Shown here in pieces: positions 1 through 11,192 of a stretch of DNA of 64,000 bases. Position 1 is the stretch's first letter; each line of letters begins with the position of its first letter. The notes under the pieces are model-generated. The model was not told the origin of the DNA and did not search any database. It saw only the letters and a program-made list of their open reading frames with translations. The DNA lies in contig NC_030986.1 of the NCBI RefSeq assembly GCF_000149955.1, forward strand, positions 5,497,624 through 5,561,623, written 5' to 3'. The position numbers and the translations under genes are program-made. This DNA is from Fusarium oxysporum f. sp. lycopersici 4287. Its lineage: Eukaryota; Ascomycota; Sordariomycetes; Hypocreales; Nectriaceae.

Positions 1-668
1 GATGAACCAACAGCTCTCCAGTTACTACCGATCTTGCGATAGCGAAGCTGGAAAATGACTGCTGCGACAACGAAGAGACCAAAGAAGAGGACTTGGATAA
101 CAAGACCGCCAATAACGATGTTCACTCCCATTGTAGGGTCATCGCCAGCTGCCATCATGCCTGCTCCAGAGCTCTGGACCAAGAAGGAGAAGACATCGCC
201 GACAACGAACAAAGTGGTCAGCCACTTGACTCGAACAATAGAGCAGCTCTCCCCCTTGGGACCAAGGCCGCGTATGATTCGTCCAAGGGTCATGTAGATT
301 GAGGCGGCGAACAGGGAAGGCGGGATAAGCAGAAACACGGACTGGATAATATAAGGCCCAAGTTTGTCCGTTGCCTTGTTAGCCATGGCTCGACCGATGA
401 AGCCAATGACCTCAACTATGACGAGAGATATTAGTGTTGGGAGTTTCAAACATATGAGGGAGTAGGAGTGCTCACGAAAACCACCGATCACAAAGGGGAT
501 GCAGAACCACAAACGATTATGAATCATCTTCCATGTATGTGCGGCAGAGAGCATAAGAAAGAGGATGATGAAAATAACGGCGGCTGGTATAGAAGGCACA
601 TAGCTCCAAAGATAAAAGTCGCCTTTGTATGGGAGGAGCTCTCCTCGACGAACAAGACCTCCGTTCAT
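1..668 (-). CDS. RTA1-like membrane protein, partial (C-terminus off the left edge)
   Basis: Two exons are visible: 476-668 and 1-415, separated by a 60-nt intron (416-475, GTGAGC donor, TAG acceptor); splicing keeps the frame. The start ATG is at 668. The product has repeated hydrophobic segments typical of a seven-helix protein and the RTA1 family signature: an FLEVIGFIGRAM stretch after the intron, then the TDKLGPYIIQSVFLLIPPS region and an IYMTLGRIIRGLG motif. RTA1/RTM1 proteins are fungal plasma-membrane proteins linked to lipid translocation and resistance to 7-aminocholesterol or similar toxic compounds (family knowledge). The remaining helices and C-terminus lie outside the window. 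It diverges from the Zn2Cys6 regulator at 1505, which could control it (inference). Family call is firm; substrate unknown. Confidence 0.85.
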   Translation of the reverse strand, partial: MNGGLVRRGELLPYKGDFYLWSYVPSIPAAVIFIILFLMLSAAHTWKMIHNRLWFCIPFVIGGFREHSYSLICLKLPTLISLVIVEVIGFIGRAMANKATDKLGPYIIQSVFLLIPPSLFAASIYMTLGRIIRGLGPKGESCSIVRVKWLTTLFVVGDVFSFLVQSSGAGMMAAGDDPTMGVNIVIGGLVIQVLFFGLFVVAAVIFQLRYRKIGSNWRAVGS

Positions 669-1504
669 GTTTACGGCTGGAAAGGTGCCAAATAATGGAT
701 ATCAGTCGTATATCGTCCGGTAGCGAATTGTCGGACAGATAGGTGCCTTTGCTGCCGAATGAGGATCGCTTGGTGTGAGAATGAACGTGGAATTAGTGTA
801 GAGACAAGTGGCTCAAAGTATGAAGGAATACATAGGATATCAGACTTGTGGGAGTATTTATCCATCTTTGAGAGGGACAGTCTGTATCTACCACGTCAGC
901 GTCAATCATATCAACCTTAGCCGCTTTGGTCAATTTTACACGGAACCCCTAAGTTAAACAAACACGGTCTTTTCTTGGTAGCGGTCACCCCATAATGCAC
1001 GGTCTTTCTTAGCAGGCGAAGGCTCAGGTGAAAGCCCTGGTCTTGTGGGCTTTTTCGTTTACTTGTTCTCCGGGAAGATCACCCGGACTGCAATTCTCTG
1101 ATCAACGGCTAACTTAATCTTTCGGCAACGGACTCCGACAAATGAAGTTGGTCACAGCACAAAGACCGGGGCTCAGAGATGTGAAACATCCGAGCAGAGG
1201 GCCCGCTAACTTAAGAATAAAGTATTCATACTCGTAAACGTTCTCGAAAGTGTTTAGTGCTCGTATTTCTAACTAGAAAGGGCTAGACGACCCGACTCGC
1301 GATGGAATACGCGGAAACAAACTCAATTGGGAATAAAGTGTGGATTCAAATCTGCCCCATGCATCATCCTTTCGCATTCCCGTATACTTGTTACTCTCCC
1401 TCGTTGTGAGTTCCTTTCTATACTCGCAATATTACCTCGCTTTTTTTCCTTTCTCGACAATTTTCCTCGTGTTCGAATTTTATGTCGGTCAGCCAATAAT
1501 CACG
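669..1504. promoter_or_regulatory. divergent intergenic region between RTA1-like and Zn2Cys6 genes
   Basis: 836 bp with no supportable gene; short open frames here lack splice signals or coding character. The last ~130 bp (about 1375-1500) is strongly pyrimidine-rich, as is common just upstream of fungal start codons, and fits the core promoter of the regulator at 1505. Confidence 0.4.
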
Positions 1505-2727
1505 ATGCAAGCTGAAGGCTCACGGAAACTCCGTCAAGGTCATCGCAAGTCCCGTAATGGGTGCACTACTTGCAAGAAGCGACACATTAAGTGTGATGAA
1601 AAGGTTGCTGTTCTTTCTTGCACGAATATTCCAACGCTTTGCTAAACTTCTCATGCTAGCGACCGGAATGCGCCAATTGCTCCATTTCTGAGAGAACATG
1701 TCACTACGCACCTCCACAGAAACGCAAAACTGGCTCTTCCCCGTACGAAACAGAATTCACGACGCTATCTGCTTTCCCAGCAGCCAGTGTATTTGCAGAC
1801 TTGCCAGTTCCCTCACCACCGGATCTACATGAGATCGAGTCCGACGACCTCTTTACTTTTGGCCACTTAAATCTGCTCTACCATGTTCAAGAACACATGG
1901 CTGACTGGATGATGGTGACGGACCGACTTCAGCCACTCGCCAACGGCTACATAACCACGGCATTAAAAACACCCTATCTAATGAATCAGCTTCTCGCTTT
2001 ATCTGCAATGCACCTCAAGACTATTGACAAACACACGGCCCAGTCTTATATGAACACCGCGACACACCTCCGCCATCGAGCTCTCCGTGGTTTCAACAAG
2101 TGTCTTGACGATACGTCCGAATCAAACTCAACAGCTCAATTCTTCTTCGCCTCCCTCTTGGCACTGCACTACCTCGCAGAGACTGTAGCAGGTCTAGCTG
2201 ACCAAGATTTTGCCACGACTCTCGACTGCATGGTGAATTATTTTAGACTTCATCGTGGAGCTAGAGTCATGGGTGAGAGAGCGAGCACGAGCTTTACAAA
2301 CTCGAGGATATCTCAGTGGCTGATGGATGCATCGAAAGAAGGATCCCATGACTCACATGCTACTTCTGCGGAATGTGCAGTACTCGCTTCAATGCTCGAA
2401 ACATGTGAACTCAACGAAGAATCGAGAAAAGCCTGTGAGGAGGCGACTGAGGCTCTCGGGTTTGTGGTACGTCGCATTCAAGGGCCCAACAGCTGGGGAG
2501 TACATGGCTTGATGGCGTGGTCGAACCTGATCCCGTGGCGATTCCTAACGCTTTTGGAGAAGCAAATTCCCGAGGCCCTGGTCATTCTAGCCCATTATGC
2601 CGTTTTGCTGCACCGCTTTCGTGCGTTTTGGTGTCTGGATGATATTGGGGAACGCTTGGTAGAGGGCATCTCGGGACTTTTAGCCGCGTATTGGGCTAGA
2701 TGGCTTCCAAAGCTGGGGGGAAAATGA
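1505..2727 (+). CDS. Zn2Cys6 transcription factor (Upc2-like type)
   Basis: Two exons, 1505-1603 and 1660-2727; the 56-nt intron (GTTGCT...GCTAG) falls inside the zinc cluster, a usual place. The spliced protein is 388 aa. Near the N-terminus is a complete binuclear cluster, C-x2-C-x6-C-x6-C-x2-C-x6-C (first Cys at residue 20), preceded by a basic KLRQGHRKSRNG stretch. The remainder is a helical regulatory domain with the YLMNQLLALSAMHL segment typical of sterol-uptake-control (Upc2-like) and related C6 factors. It is predicted to bind DNA in the nucleus; targets are unknown. The frame is open upstream of the ATG, but that part is hydrophobic and non-conserved-looking, so ATG 1505 was preferred. 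The divergent RTA1-like gene is a plausible target (inference). Confidence 0.85.
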
Positions 2728-3466
2728 AGCCTAGTGATTTCTAGAATGGACATTAATGGTTGAAGACATCGAGTCCTGCAGTAACTACGATTCCAGCACA
2801 CTGATGGTTGTACTCACTGGCTGGTGATCACATGTTTTTTTTTAGCTATGTTCATCGAGCTAATCATCTGTGCCGCATAATTTCTATTGCATGGCAGATA
2901 TCTGTCACCACACGTTAGTGTACGCTGCCTGCCTTCAACGTTGAGTACACATTCTATGCGTAAACCGATCACGAAAAGCAACTGTTTAGGGTAGCCGATG
3001 GATCAAGTTCAACCAGATTTGACTCCACGACTGGATCTGATGCGGAAGGTGGAGTACCACGTACTGAACTGATCCATCATGTACCCCGCTTCTGTAGGTA
3101 CTGTTATAAATTACTTTGATTACAACTTTGCATGGTGAAATTATGTGCTGTGATGAGTGAGGCCAGGGTATTCCTTAACAATAGCCTTACTCGTGGTAAG
3201 TCTAGGGCCACATCGACTGCCAATCACGCTATTTACGCTGAACACGCCCAATACGCCCAGCACGCCGCTAAAGCAAGCTGGATGTTGGAAGACGCCATTT
3301 TCGCGCGTCCTTCCAGGGACACAGATGCTATCAAATTCATGATTGAGAATGAGAGGCAGAATGTATAAAGGGGGGAATGGCGTGTGCGATATGTTGAGTG
3401 AGTGTATCTTTCCCGCGACACTTTGAAAATATATTACCATTTCTTAACTCTGTTCGCTGTTCTTCC
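2728..3466. other. intergenic region
   Basis: 739 bp without a supportable gene. An open frame at 3132-3368 with an Ala/His/Tyr-rich repetitive stretch was considered and rejected. A TATAAA box at 3364-3369 precedes the oxidoreductase start by about 100 bp. Confidence 0.4.
3364..3369 (+). promoter_or_regulatory. candidate TATA box of the MDR oxidoreductase gene
   Basis: TATAAA located about 100 bp upstream of the ATG at 3467, a normal distance for a fungal core promoter. Confidence 0.45.
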
Positions 3467-4578
3467 ATGGCTTCCACTACATTCAAACAGTATTGGCTAC
3501 CAGAGAAAAAAGGCTTCGACTCCCTGCAATTGAGAGCTGTTCCAAAGGAATCACCCCAGCTTGGTCAGATCTTGGTCCGCATCAAAGCTGTCTCGTTGAA
3601 CTGGCGAGATGGTATCGTCGCCATCGGCACTTACCCCTTTCCCGGCCCTGATGCCCTAGTTCCCGGAAGTGATGGTGCTGGTAAGTGACCACTAGCAGTA
3701 ATAGTCTCCCGTTCACCAACTGACAGGCCTAAACAGGCATCGTCGAAGCGGTCGGGGAGGGTGTGACCGAATGGAAAGAAGGTGATCGTGTAGTCGCCAA
3801 CTTCACCCAAGAACACATCGCGGGTCGTCTTACTCGAGATGTCGGCTTAACCCAGTTGGGCGGTGAAGCACAGGGCCTTCTCGGGGAGTACTTTATCTTT
3901 CCCAAGACAGGCGTGGTTAAGATCCCCGACCACTTATCCTTTGAAGAGGCTTCGTGCCTTCCATGTGCCGCCTTGACGGCTTGGAACGCCTTGTATGGGC
4001 TGACTCCTCTCCGGCCAGGCCAAACCGTTCTTCTGCAAGGTACCGGAGGCGTTTCCACTTTTGCGCTGCAGATAGCACACGCCGCTGGAGCCAAGACCAT
4101 TGTGACTTCGTCATCTGACGATAAACTGGCGAAAGCAAAAGATCTTGGTGCAACTTATGGAATAAACTATAACAAGACTCCCGACTGGGCTGCGGAAGCC
4201 ATGAAGATCACCAAGGGCAAGGGAGTCGATCACATCATTGAGATCGGGGGAACTTTGACACTTCAGGCATCATTCGATGCGATCGGTTTCAATGGACAGA
4301 TCCACTGCATTGGGCACATCACCAATCCTGATCCGTTGGGTGCTGGTAAAGACCTTCGAGGTCCTGATGCGGCTTTCCTCGCGTTGGACCGTCTTTGTGT
4401 TGTTCGAGGTGTCGTGGTGGGATCCCGAGAGCAGCTACAAGATATGCTGGAGTGTTTTGAGACGAACGATATTCGACCAGTCATTGACCGCATGTTTCCT
4501 TTTGAGAAGGCTAGGGAGGCGTATGATCACCTCTGGAGCTCCACGCATACCGGAAAGGTTGTTATTCAGGTTCCATAG
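3467..4578 (+). CDS. MDR-family NAD(P)-dependent alcohol dehydrogenase / quinone oxidoreductase
   Basis: Two exons, 3467-3680 and 3737-4578, with a 56-nt intron (GTAAGT...AACAG) splitting a Gly codon; 351 aa. The N-terminal GroES-like half contains LNWRDGIVAIGTYPFPGP, where the catalytic-zinc Cys of classical ADHs is absent and the Asn/Asp pattern of zinc-independent quinone oxidoreductases appears instead. The Rossmann half carries the nucleotide motif GTGGVS at residues 173-178 and a C-terminal KAREAYDHLWSSTHTGKVV segment that is standard for the family. It should reduce or oxidise a small carbonyl/alcohol or quinone substrate in the cytosol with NAD(P)(H); the substrate cannot be read from sequence. 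It stands alone between two regulators. An upstream in-frame extension to 3398 exists but is not needed. Confidence 0.88.
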
Positions 4579-4868
4579 ACTATTTGAGCAGTAGGCTTTT
4601 ATTGACAAATGAAATAAGATTGATCTTCTATTTAATTGACTGGCTCTGAACCTTTAATACGAGTCACGAGGCTTGTAATTGGGTTGTAGTGTATTGTTCT
4701 TGGTTGAGGTAAATCAATGAACTGGTGGCATGCAAAGCCTCACAACGACGGGATGAATAATCATTGTCAAGCTCTATATCGCTCCACGGGCGCACGTTCT
4801 TCCGATCCTCGCCGCCAACTTCTCTTGATGGGGTCAGCTAGTGATTTCTAACGTAACAATCACCGATT

Positions 4869-6395
4869 ATGGAACAAGATAAGCCAAAGAAGAGAAAGGG
4901 GTCAAAGCACGACAAGACGGGGTGCTTGACCTGTCGCTATAGGTAATTACTCAAGCAAATGTCCTTCCAGTAGTGCTCACCGCCAACGTCAGACGGAAGA
5001 AATGCACAGAAAATACGTTTCCCAATTGTGGAACATGCATTCGACTGAACTTGGAATGTGTTCGAGATCCCATTCGTCGGGTCGTTCCACGTAGTGGCGA
5101 TGACAATATCCAACCGCTCTTGACTCGGTACCAACTTGATACCCCCCCGACTCAACTATCTCCATTACCACTGAACCTGAACTCTCCCAAGAGACGCCAG
5201 GCGATGAATCACTACATCAGAGTACTGTCAGAGCTCTTGACTATAAGTAAAAGCAATAACTCATTTCTGTCTGGTGCGTTGCGTTTCATACTATCGTGAT
5301 TACGTGTAAACTAAGATCCCTCTAGACTTTCTCCCTCTGGCTATGGAATCACCAGCACTAACTGAAGCCCTCATCGCATACTCATCTGGCCACATGTCAC
5401 ATTCAGACCCAAGTTACACTACAGTGTCACTCACGGCACGGTCTAGAGCCTTATGTGAACTGTCAATGACGATCAGCCACCCAGACCAAACTGCTTCAGT
5501 CACTGAAACCGCACTATCCGCTTGTCTTATTCTTTTGACTTCTGAGGTGTGCTTAGGAAGTCACCAGAGCTGGTATAATCACCTTGTCGGAGCCAAACAT
5601 CTCATCGCTTGTGCTCAAAGTCAGGCTGATGGGTCGCTCGTTCAGGGAGCTCAGGCACTGAGGTTGACATCAGAGGGGCGATGGATCCTCCGTAACTTTG
5701 CGTACCACGATATCATTGGTGGTGTAACCCTGGGAACAAAACCTCTGCTCAGTCCCGAATATCTAAAGGATATTACACACGAGTTTGATACCTACTTGGG
5801 TGTTGCTTCACCGCTTCTTGTATACATAGGCCAAACAACCTGCCTAAGTCTCAACCCCACCGATATCGACTCGGGTATTCACCCGTCAAGAAACCACCTG
5901 AGCATCCAGCATGAGATCGAAAGCTGGAAGTGTCTTACAGGAACCCCCTCAACTCTTCAGGCTGCAGCCTATGCATACCGCGGTGCTGCGCTTATCTATC
6001 TTTACCGAAAGATGCGCCGCCATCTTGAAATAGATAGCAATTACTCCCTCACCTATGGGATGCCATTGAGCACTCTGAATGAAAAGTTTCAGACGATCGT
6101 GGCGAACACTTTGGATAGTATTGGGCAAGTACCCGAAAACGACGTTTCCGAGTCCTCCCTTCTGTTTCCTCTGTTTATTGTTGGAGGGGAAGTTGAACGT
6201 ACTGATCAAATGGAATTTGTTCGTACGAGACTACAAGTGTCATATAACAAACGAAGATTTCGCAACATCTCGCGAGCGCTAGAAGTACTGGAGGAGCTGT
6301 GGGTTTATCGCCTGATTCAGGATGTCGTGGGCGGGGAACGACCAGATTGGGAGGATATCTTGAAGTCTAGCCAAGAGCCATTACTTCTAACATGA
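4869..6395 (+). CDS. Zn2Cys6 transcription factor with fungal-specific (Fungal_trans_2-like) domain
   Basis: Three exons: 4869-4942, 4993-5273, 5326-6395. Introns of 50 and 52 nt both keep the frame; the first falls inside the zinc cluster (CRY-R|RKKC), a hallmark of the family. Product 474 aa. The cluster reads C-x2-C-x6-C-x7-C-x2-C-x6-C and starts near residue 19 behind a Lys-rich NLS-like KPKKRKG. After a linker come LPLAMESPALTEALIAYSSGHM and the CLILLTSEVCLGSHQSWYNHLVGAKHLI segment, both characteristic of the C6 regulators that carry the DUF3468/Fungal_trans_2 domain. Predicted nuclear regulator; targets unknown. The gene order suggests no obvious pathway partner. Confidence 0.85.
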
Positions 6396-6797
6396 GGGAA
6401 TCGCACGCAAGTTCTAGACCGGATTACAAAGGTAGCTATTGACTGTCGCCATATCTCAGTGACTACTCTTTCGACTGTAGAGACTTTGCCAGTGACTGTT
6501 ACATGTTTGCTAAATCTATATTATGGGTTTAATGTATGCTAATTGGACGTTTCATATTTTGATACTATTTGATTTCAAGCACCAGCCCAACCGGGGCCTC
6601 CCCGATTATCCAGTTCGGGAAATCCACGGTCAAGATCATTCTCTCTGCTTACGGTTTCCGATATAAAGTGACCCCGCTTCAGTCATATCATCTGACCTGG
6701 GGCAATATAATACTCAATATCTTGCCCACTTCATTGCAGATAACTAGTCCTCAAATCCATCTCTCAAAGTCATCACACCAAACAGCCAGCTTTCAAT
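6396..6797. promoter_or_regulatory. intergenic region with TATA box
   Basis: 402 bp without a gene. TATAAA at 6662-6667 lies about 130 bp before the ATG at 6798 and is the best core-promoter candidate. Confidence 0.4.
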
Positions 6798-7511
6798 ATG
6801 ACCACCAAAACCCCGCACATTCCCCATGTCCACCTCCTTTGCATGGAGGAACAATTCATCGACGCCTTCAACGTCGCTCGCAAGAGCCGCAAGCTGCCCG
6901 ATTCCATCTCAATCGAGATCCACAACTGCGCTCTATCCCAACTCTCAAGCAAAGTCAAATTTGATACCGTCGTCTCACCGGCCAACTCCTACGGCCGTCT
7001 TGACGGCGCTTTTGACGACGCGATTTCTCGGCAGTTTTCACCGCGCGATGATTACCATGCTCTTACGGGCGTTGCGCAAGCTCAGCTGTACAAAACGTGG
7101 CGTGGTTTCGCACCGCCCGGAACATGTACTTTGGTAGAAATCCCCAAGGAGTTCGAAACAAGATCGCGGAATGTTTATGGGACGCGGCGTGTTGCACTAT
7201 GCCCGACGATGCGTATGCCTGCTGACGTGAGATGGGATAAAGAGGTTGTGTATGAGTGTATCTGGAGTTTGCTTTGTGCGATCGACAACCACAATCACGA
7301 TGCCTCTGAATATGATCAGATCCAGAGCGTTCTTATGACTCCGTTGGCAACAGGTGTAGGAAGGGTGAGCCCGGAAAAATGGGCGCTGCAGACTGTTCTG
7401 GCTATGAAGCATTTCGTAGAGGCTTCTGATAATCCGGAGAAATGGAGTTCTTTGCAGTGGGCTGATCTAGGCAGAACTTGTGCTGAGACGCAACTTACTT
7501 GGACAAAGTAG
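6798..7511 (+). CDS. macro-domain-like protein
   Basis: Single exon, 237 aa, start ATG preceded by a CAAT-type leader. The stretch FDTVVSPANSYGRLDGAFD (Asn63) matches the macro-domain signature in which an Asn in a beta-strand/loop contacts ADP-ribose, followed by a short Gly-containing loop. Later VALCPTMRMPADV and VLMTPLATGVGRVSP match the strand-loop elements around the distal ribose and phosphates. Macro domains bind or hydrolyse ADP-ribose derivatives; this fungal variant resembles the macro-domain-like family with an SPAN in place of NAAN (family knowledge). No other domain is present. The enzyme activity, if any, cannot be read from sequence. It is isolated from its neighbours by normal intergenic distances. 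Confidence 0.75.
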   Translation: MTTKTPHIPHVHLLCMEEQFIDAFNVARKSRKLPDSISIEIHNCALSQLSSKVKFDTVVSPANSYGRLDGAFDDAISRQFSPRDDYHALTGVAQAQLYKTWRGFAPPGTCTLVEIPKEFETRSRNVYGTRRVALCPTMRMPADVRWDKEVVYECIWSLLCAIDNHNHDASEYDQIQSVLMTPLATGVGRVSPEKWALQTVLAMKHFVEASDNPEKWSSLQWADLGRTCAETQLTWTK

Positions 7512-7773
7512 TATGTCCGATTACGGATTATGTCACTTAAACATGAGTTATCAATGAAGGCTGATGCATGGTGCAGGAAGCCGATTACCGAGTTCGCAAT
7601 GCCGTGTTATCTGTCTGAGGATTAACCGTACAGCTGCCAATCCCCGATAGATCTATGACGCAAGACTGTGCTTAGTACTATTATGTTCCAGGTTGACTCT
7701 TATATTTATCCTCAAACTGGCGGCCAGTAATGCTTACACAACGTTGTGATCTCATTGCAAAGTCTCGCAGAAG

Positions 7774-10193
7774 TTAAGCTCCAAGATTTGCAGATGCGCG
7801 CCAACTCTGCCATATCTCGTAAAGGGCAATCTCATGATAATGAACAAAATCAAAGTCACCCGTTTTCCATCTGCAATGGATACATGTTGATATATCACCC
7901 ATTTCACCACCGTCCGATGTCTCATGATGACAGGCCAGGGAGCGACAAAGCGGATGCAGTTTCCGGTATGGATACGACCACTCAGAAAGTACATTCCCCG
8001 TGACATCCTCAAAGCACACCGCGCATTTCCAATTTTGTTCGGAAGCGCCAGTGGGTTCATGGTTGTAGCGATCTGCTAATCCGCAAGAACTTGATGCCCC
8101 AAGGGTCTTGATGAGCTCGTCAAGCTGGTATTGTTTAACGTCCCATGAGTCATCATTGTTCTGTAAGCATACCGCGAAAGATACTCCCAGTAGGGGTTTA
8201 ATCAGTTCTGATATGCAATGTGCGATGAACTGAGGGGATGCCTGCAAGCCTTTTGTATAGCGGTTGAAGTGTTTTTGGAATCCGGACATAAAGACTCTCA
8301 CTTCGGCTTCGCCAGAACCTGAGTAGTAGGAATTAGCGCTGTTGATATACATGGTAAACGGTTCTTACGATCGGTGGTGCCTTTCGAGGCGGCTTTGAAG
8401 AGACAGAAAAGCCTGGCGAGTATGCCTTTGAAGTGTTCATAGCTCTCTGCACTAGGCGCTACTCCCCTCATACGTAAAGAAATTGTAAGTGAATCTCGAA
8501 AGTCCTTAATGTAGCGCGATCCGCAAAGATAGATCTCATTAGCGCGAGTATCGTGTAATTCCTGGTAGAATCTACTAAGTCCTATTAGGGATTGATCGTG
8601 AATGGAGTCAAGATATCGGCGGCCGTTGGACGATACAGGGAGCTCCAATCCCCACGATGAAAGCGCCAAACAAAAGGTGTGCCATTTGCTTTCTTGGCCG
8701 TCCTTTTCGCGGTAGTTTCCCATGATTGGAAACTTGCAGGCATGGCAGTAGTATGCAGCCTCTCGACAAAAGTGTAACATGCAATAGATTCTACTGTCGA
8801 TTAGATGATAATCACTGTCCTCAGTGAAGACTATCTCGCATCGATCACACGTGAAGTGGTGTGCGTGGTACCGACGATCAAGTACTGCTACAAAGTCACC
8901 TATAATGGTCTCCTGGCATTTGTGGCACTGTATATCCCGTCGTCGAATATAGTCTTCCTCACATAGTGGCTCTGACTGAATGCCATTTTCCTCTTTCGAT
9001 AGGCGATAGCCATTTTGGAGAGAAACCCCGCAGTCCTAAGTAATTGGCGTTAGCTGAGATAGTTCGACCTTGTCTTGTACTTACAGAGCAGGTGAAACAT
9101 CCGACATGCCACGTTTCGCCTAATACTCTCACTTCATGGCCAGTGATAGTCTTGTGACAGCCATAGCAAGTAGATGTGCTGACAAGCGCATAAGGCCGGA
9201 ATATTTGGACGTCCGACCAGCTGCCAACCTTTTCGGTTCGGAATGACGGTCGCACTAAATCTTTGGCGAATGAAATTGCCTTCTCTCGGGAGACTCTCAC
9301 CAAAGAAGCAGATTTCTTTTGAGACTGCGCTGGACCTGTATCCACCTCTCTGGCCGTCCCCGTATCAGAGTCCACGTCTTCGATTTCTAGTTGCTTCATC
9401 TCAGCTTGAGCTTTAATGAAGACCCGTCTGTATGCCTGGCTGTTGATAACGAGATGGTCGAACTCAAAATCGAGCTCAGAAGGTGCATTACCGGAAAAGG
9501 CCTCGAGGTGAAAGAAACTGAGGTTGGCAGAATCGTTATCGAAAATTGACTCAGAGTCCATCTTGACGCTCGGGTTGCAGGATCGCAGGGACTGGGCTTC
9601 TGAGGCAGCCGCTTTTATCCTCGCTGTATTCTGCCGAATGTCCTTCTGGATGTTGGATAAAGTCTCACTAGCCATCTTAGTATGAAGATAACGATGAATA
9701 TCATTTCCACTTACAGTTCAAGAAGATTCAAAAGAAAGGTAATAGATGACTGCTGCCCTCTGAGCGCACCTAGCAGCTCCTTCAGGCGGTCTTGGTTCCA
9801 GATAAACTTGATCTTAGCCCAGACTCCTGGGTTCTTAGATCGAAGACTTCGTGTTTCTGCCTCGAGGCAGCTGAACACAACCATGCATCCAGTTAACGCT
9901 GTTTCAAAAGCCGTCCAGATTTCTGTTTTCGATGCCCATGCTTGTGCAAGGTCATCTCTTCGAAGGATCTTCATTTGCAGTTCTGATAAACCGATACTTA
10001 TTATAGTTGACTCGGAGCATATCATGGCGATGACTGCTGGGACGTCTTGATATTCTCCTGCGAGATCGTGGAGCTTCTTGCATGTTGAGAGACATGTCGC
10101 AGTCAATCCGACCTAAGCAGATATTAGTTTTCTATGGTTACAAATGCTGGTAGCGCTGTTTACCACCGAGCTCGCGATAGACAGCGGATCCAT
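7774..10193 (-). CDS. LIM-finger protein with fungal STAND-type N-terminal domain
   Basis: Five exons on the minus strand: 10164-10193, 9715-10112, 9085-9667, 8369-9035, 7774-8318; all four introns (49-50 nt mostly, 47 nt for the second) are canonical and in phase, giving 740 aa. The start MDPLSIASSVVGLTATC and the next ~130 residues match the helical N-terminal domain found at the head of many fungal NLR/STAND and patatin proteins. A Ser/Thr/Lys-rich linker follows. LIM finger 1 begins at Cys310 (C-x2-C ... WHxxCFxC, continuing across the intron with DCG) and LIM finger 2 at Cys374 (CHKC ... HHFTCDRC). The C-terminus holds more Cys/His pairs (CAVC, CRSLAC-HH, CIHC) that could form another zinc site. 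LIM domains mediate protein contacts; a scaffold or sensor role is inferred. No NTPase is present. Confidence 0.8.
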
Positions 10194-10502
10194 CGCGAAA
10201 TGTTCAATATCAGGTTTCAATCATCAAAGCTGTGAAAAAGACTCCGTGAAAAAGACAATAGAGCCTTGAAAAATGAGGGGTTACGTCTTTTTATTGAAAC
10301 GAGGCTCCCGGTGAGAGCCTAGAGAGCTGAGCTCATGGTGTGCACAGCCTCATTAGACAGCCCCAGGTTCCAAAGTGGCTGCTAAGGCTGACTTGGGATT
10401 CCGCAGTCCACGTAGAAATTGAGTCAGGATTCTCTACTCAAAACGTCGATACAAATAAAGCTGTCGTTTGTGACGATATTTACTTCAACCTAACTGGACC
10501 CC
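10194..10502. other. intergenic region
   Basis: 309 bp between the LIM gene start and the 3' end of the next minus-strand gene; nothing recognisable. Confidence 0.3.
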
Positions 10503-11192
10503 TTATTCGTTGTCGCTATCAACGATGAGCTGAGTAATGACAACTTTCATTTCCATTCCAGGATATGTCGCAACATGGAACTCGATCACCTGATCATTCC
10601 CATAGTTATCCTTTCCCTTATACCGATTTTCCGAAGTGATACTATTGCCTTGCCTGGTGGCAATCTCAAGGCCTGTTTTCGCAGAATCTGATTCGACAAC
10701 CCCAGCCTTGAAGCCTCCCATCAGCGGAGCATCAAGTCCCTAGCAAACAGTAAGCTCTAGTTGAGGTTTGATTTATAGTGCTACTTACAATGGCGAAGTG
10801 AAATCGATGACTTTCGTCTAAATGTGCCCAGAAAGAGAGGCCGGTAGATGTCCCCGACACATCATTGTACGCAGTGAACGTCATTTGTCCATAGGGACCC
10901 ACCGACTCAGGCGCCGTAAGACCCACCGACTCAGGCGCCGTAAGGTACATTCCAGCATTAAAATAGCTCTTTTCGAGAACTATATTGAACTGAGTGGCGT
11001 TCTGGACTGTGCATTGATACCAGCGATGCTTATCACGAATCTCATCTGAGGGGCGAGGGGTCATCGCATTCAGAGTCTATGAATAGTCAGAAAAGAACGT
11101 CGTGATTTAAGTTCGGATGATCATACGTCTTTCACCATTGATATCAGCTTCAGTTGATGATCAAGAACGGTGGCGATGTCGATAATAACCAT
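10503..11192 (-). CDS. hypothetical protein with an 8-residue internal duplication
   Basis: Three exons: 11127-11192, 10789-11076, 10503-10739; introns of 50 and 49 nt have GTATGA/GTAAGT donors and TAG acceptors and preserve the frame, giving 196 aa. No family was recognised. The N-terminus is amphipathic; the body is rich in short beta-like segments (GQMTFTAYNDV, LSFWAHLDESHRFHFAI, VIEFHVATYPGMEMKVVI), suggesting a compact beta-sandwich of cytosolic type (no signal peptide). Residues LTAPESVG occur twice in direct succession, produced by a perfect 24-bp tandem duplication at 10897-10944. A carbohydrate- or membrane-binding beta-fold is conceivable but only a guess. Confidence 0.6.
10897..10944. 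repeat. perfect 2 x 24-bp tandem duplication inside a coding exon
   Basis: Copies 10897-10920 and 10921-10944 are identical (unit begins ACCCACCGACTC and ends GCCGTAAG). Being 24 bp, the duplication keeps the reading frame and adds eight residues. Identity of the copies implies a recent event or an assembly duplication. Confidence 0.95.

Noticed and set aside
3132..3368. Open frame with an Ala/His/Tyr repetitive stretch upstream of the MDR gene
   Set aside because: Overlapped by equally long open frames on the other strand, no splice signals, and it contains the TATA box of the next gene.
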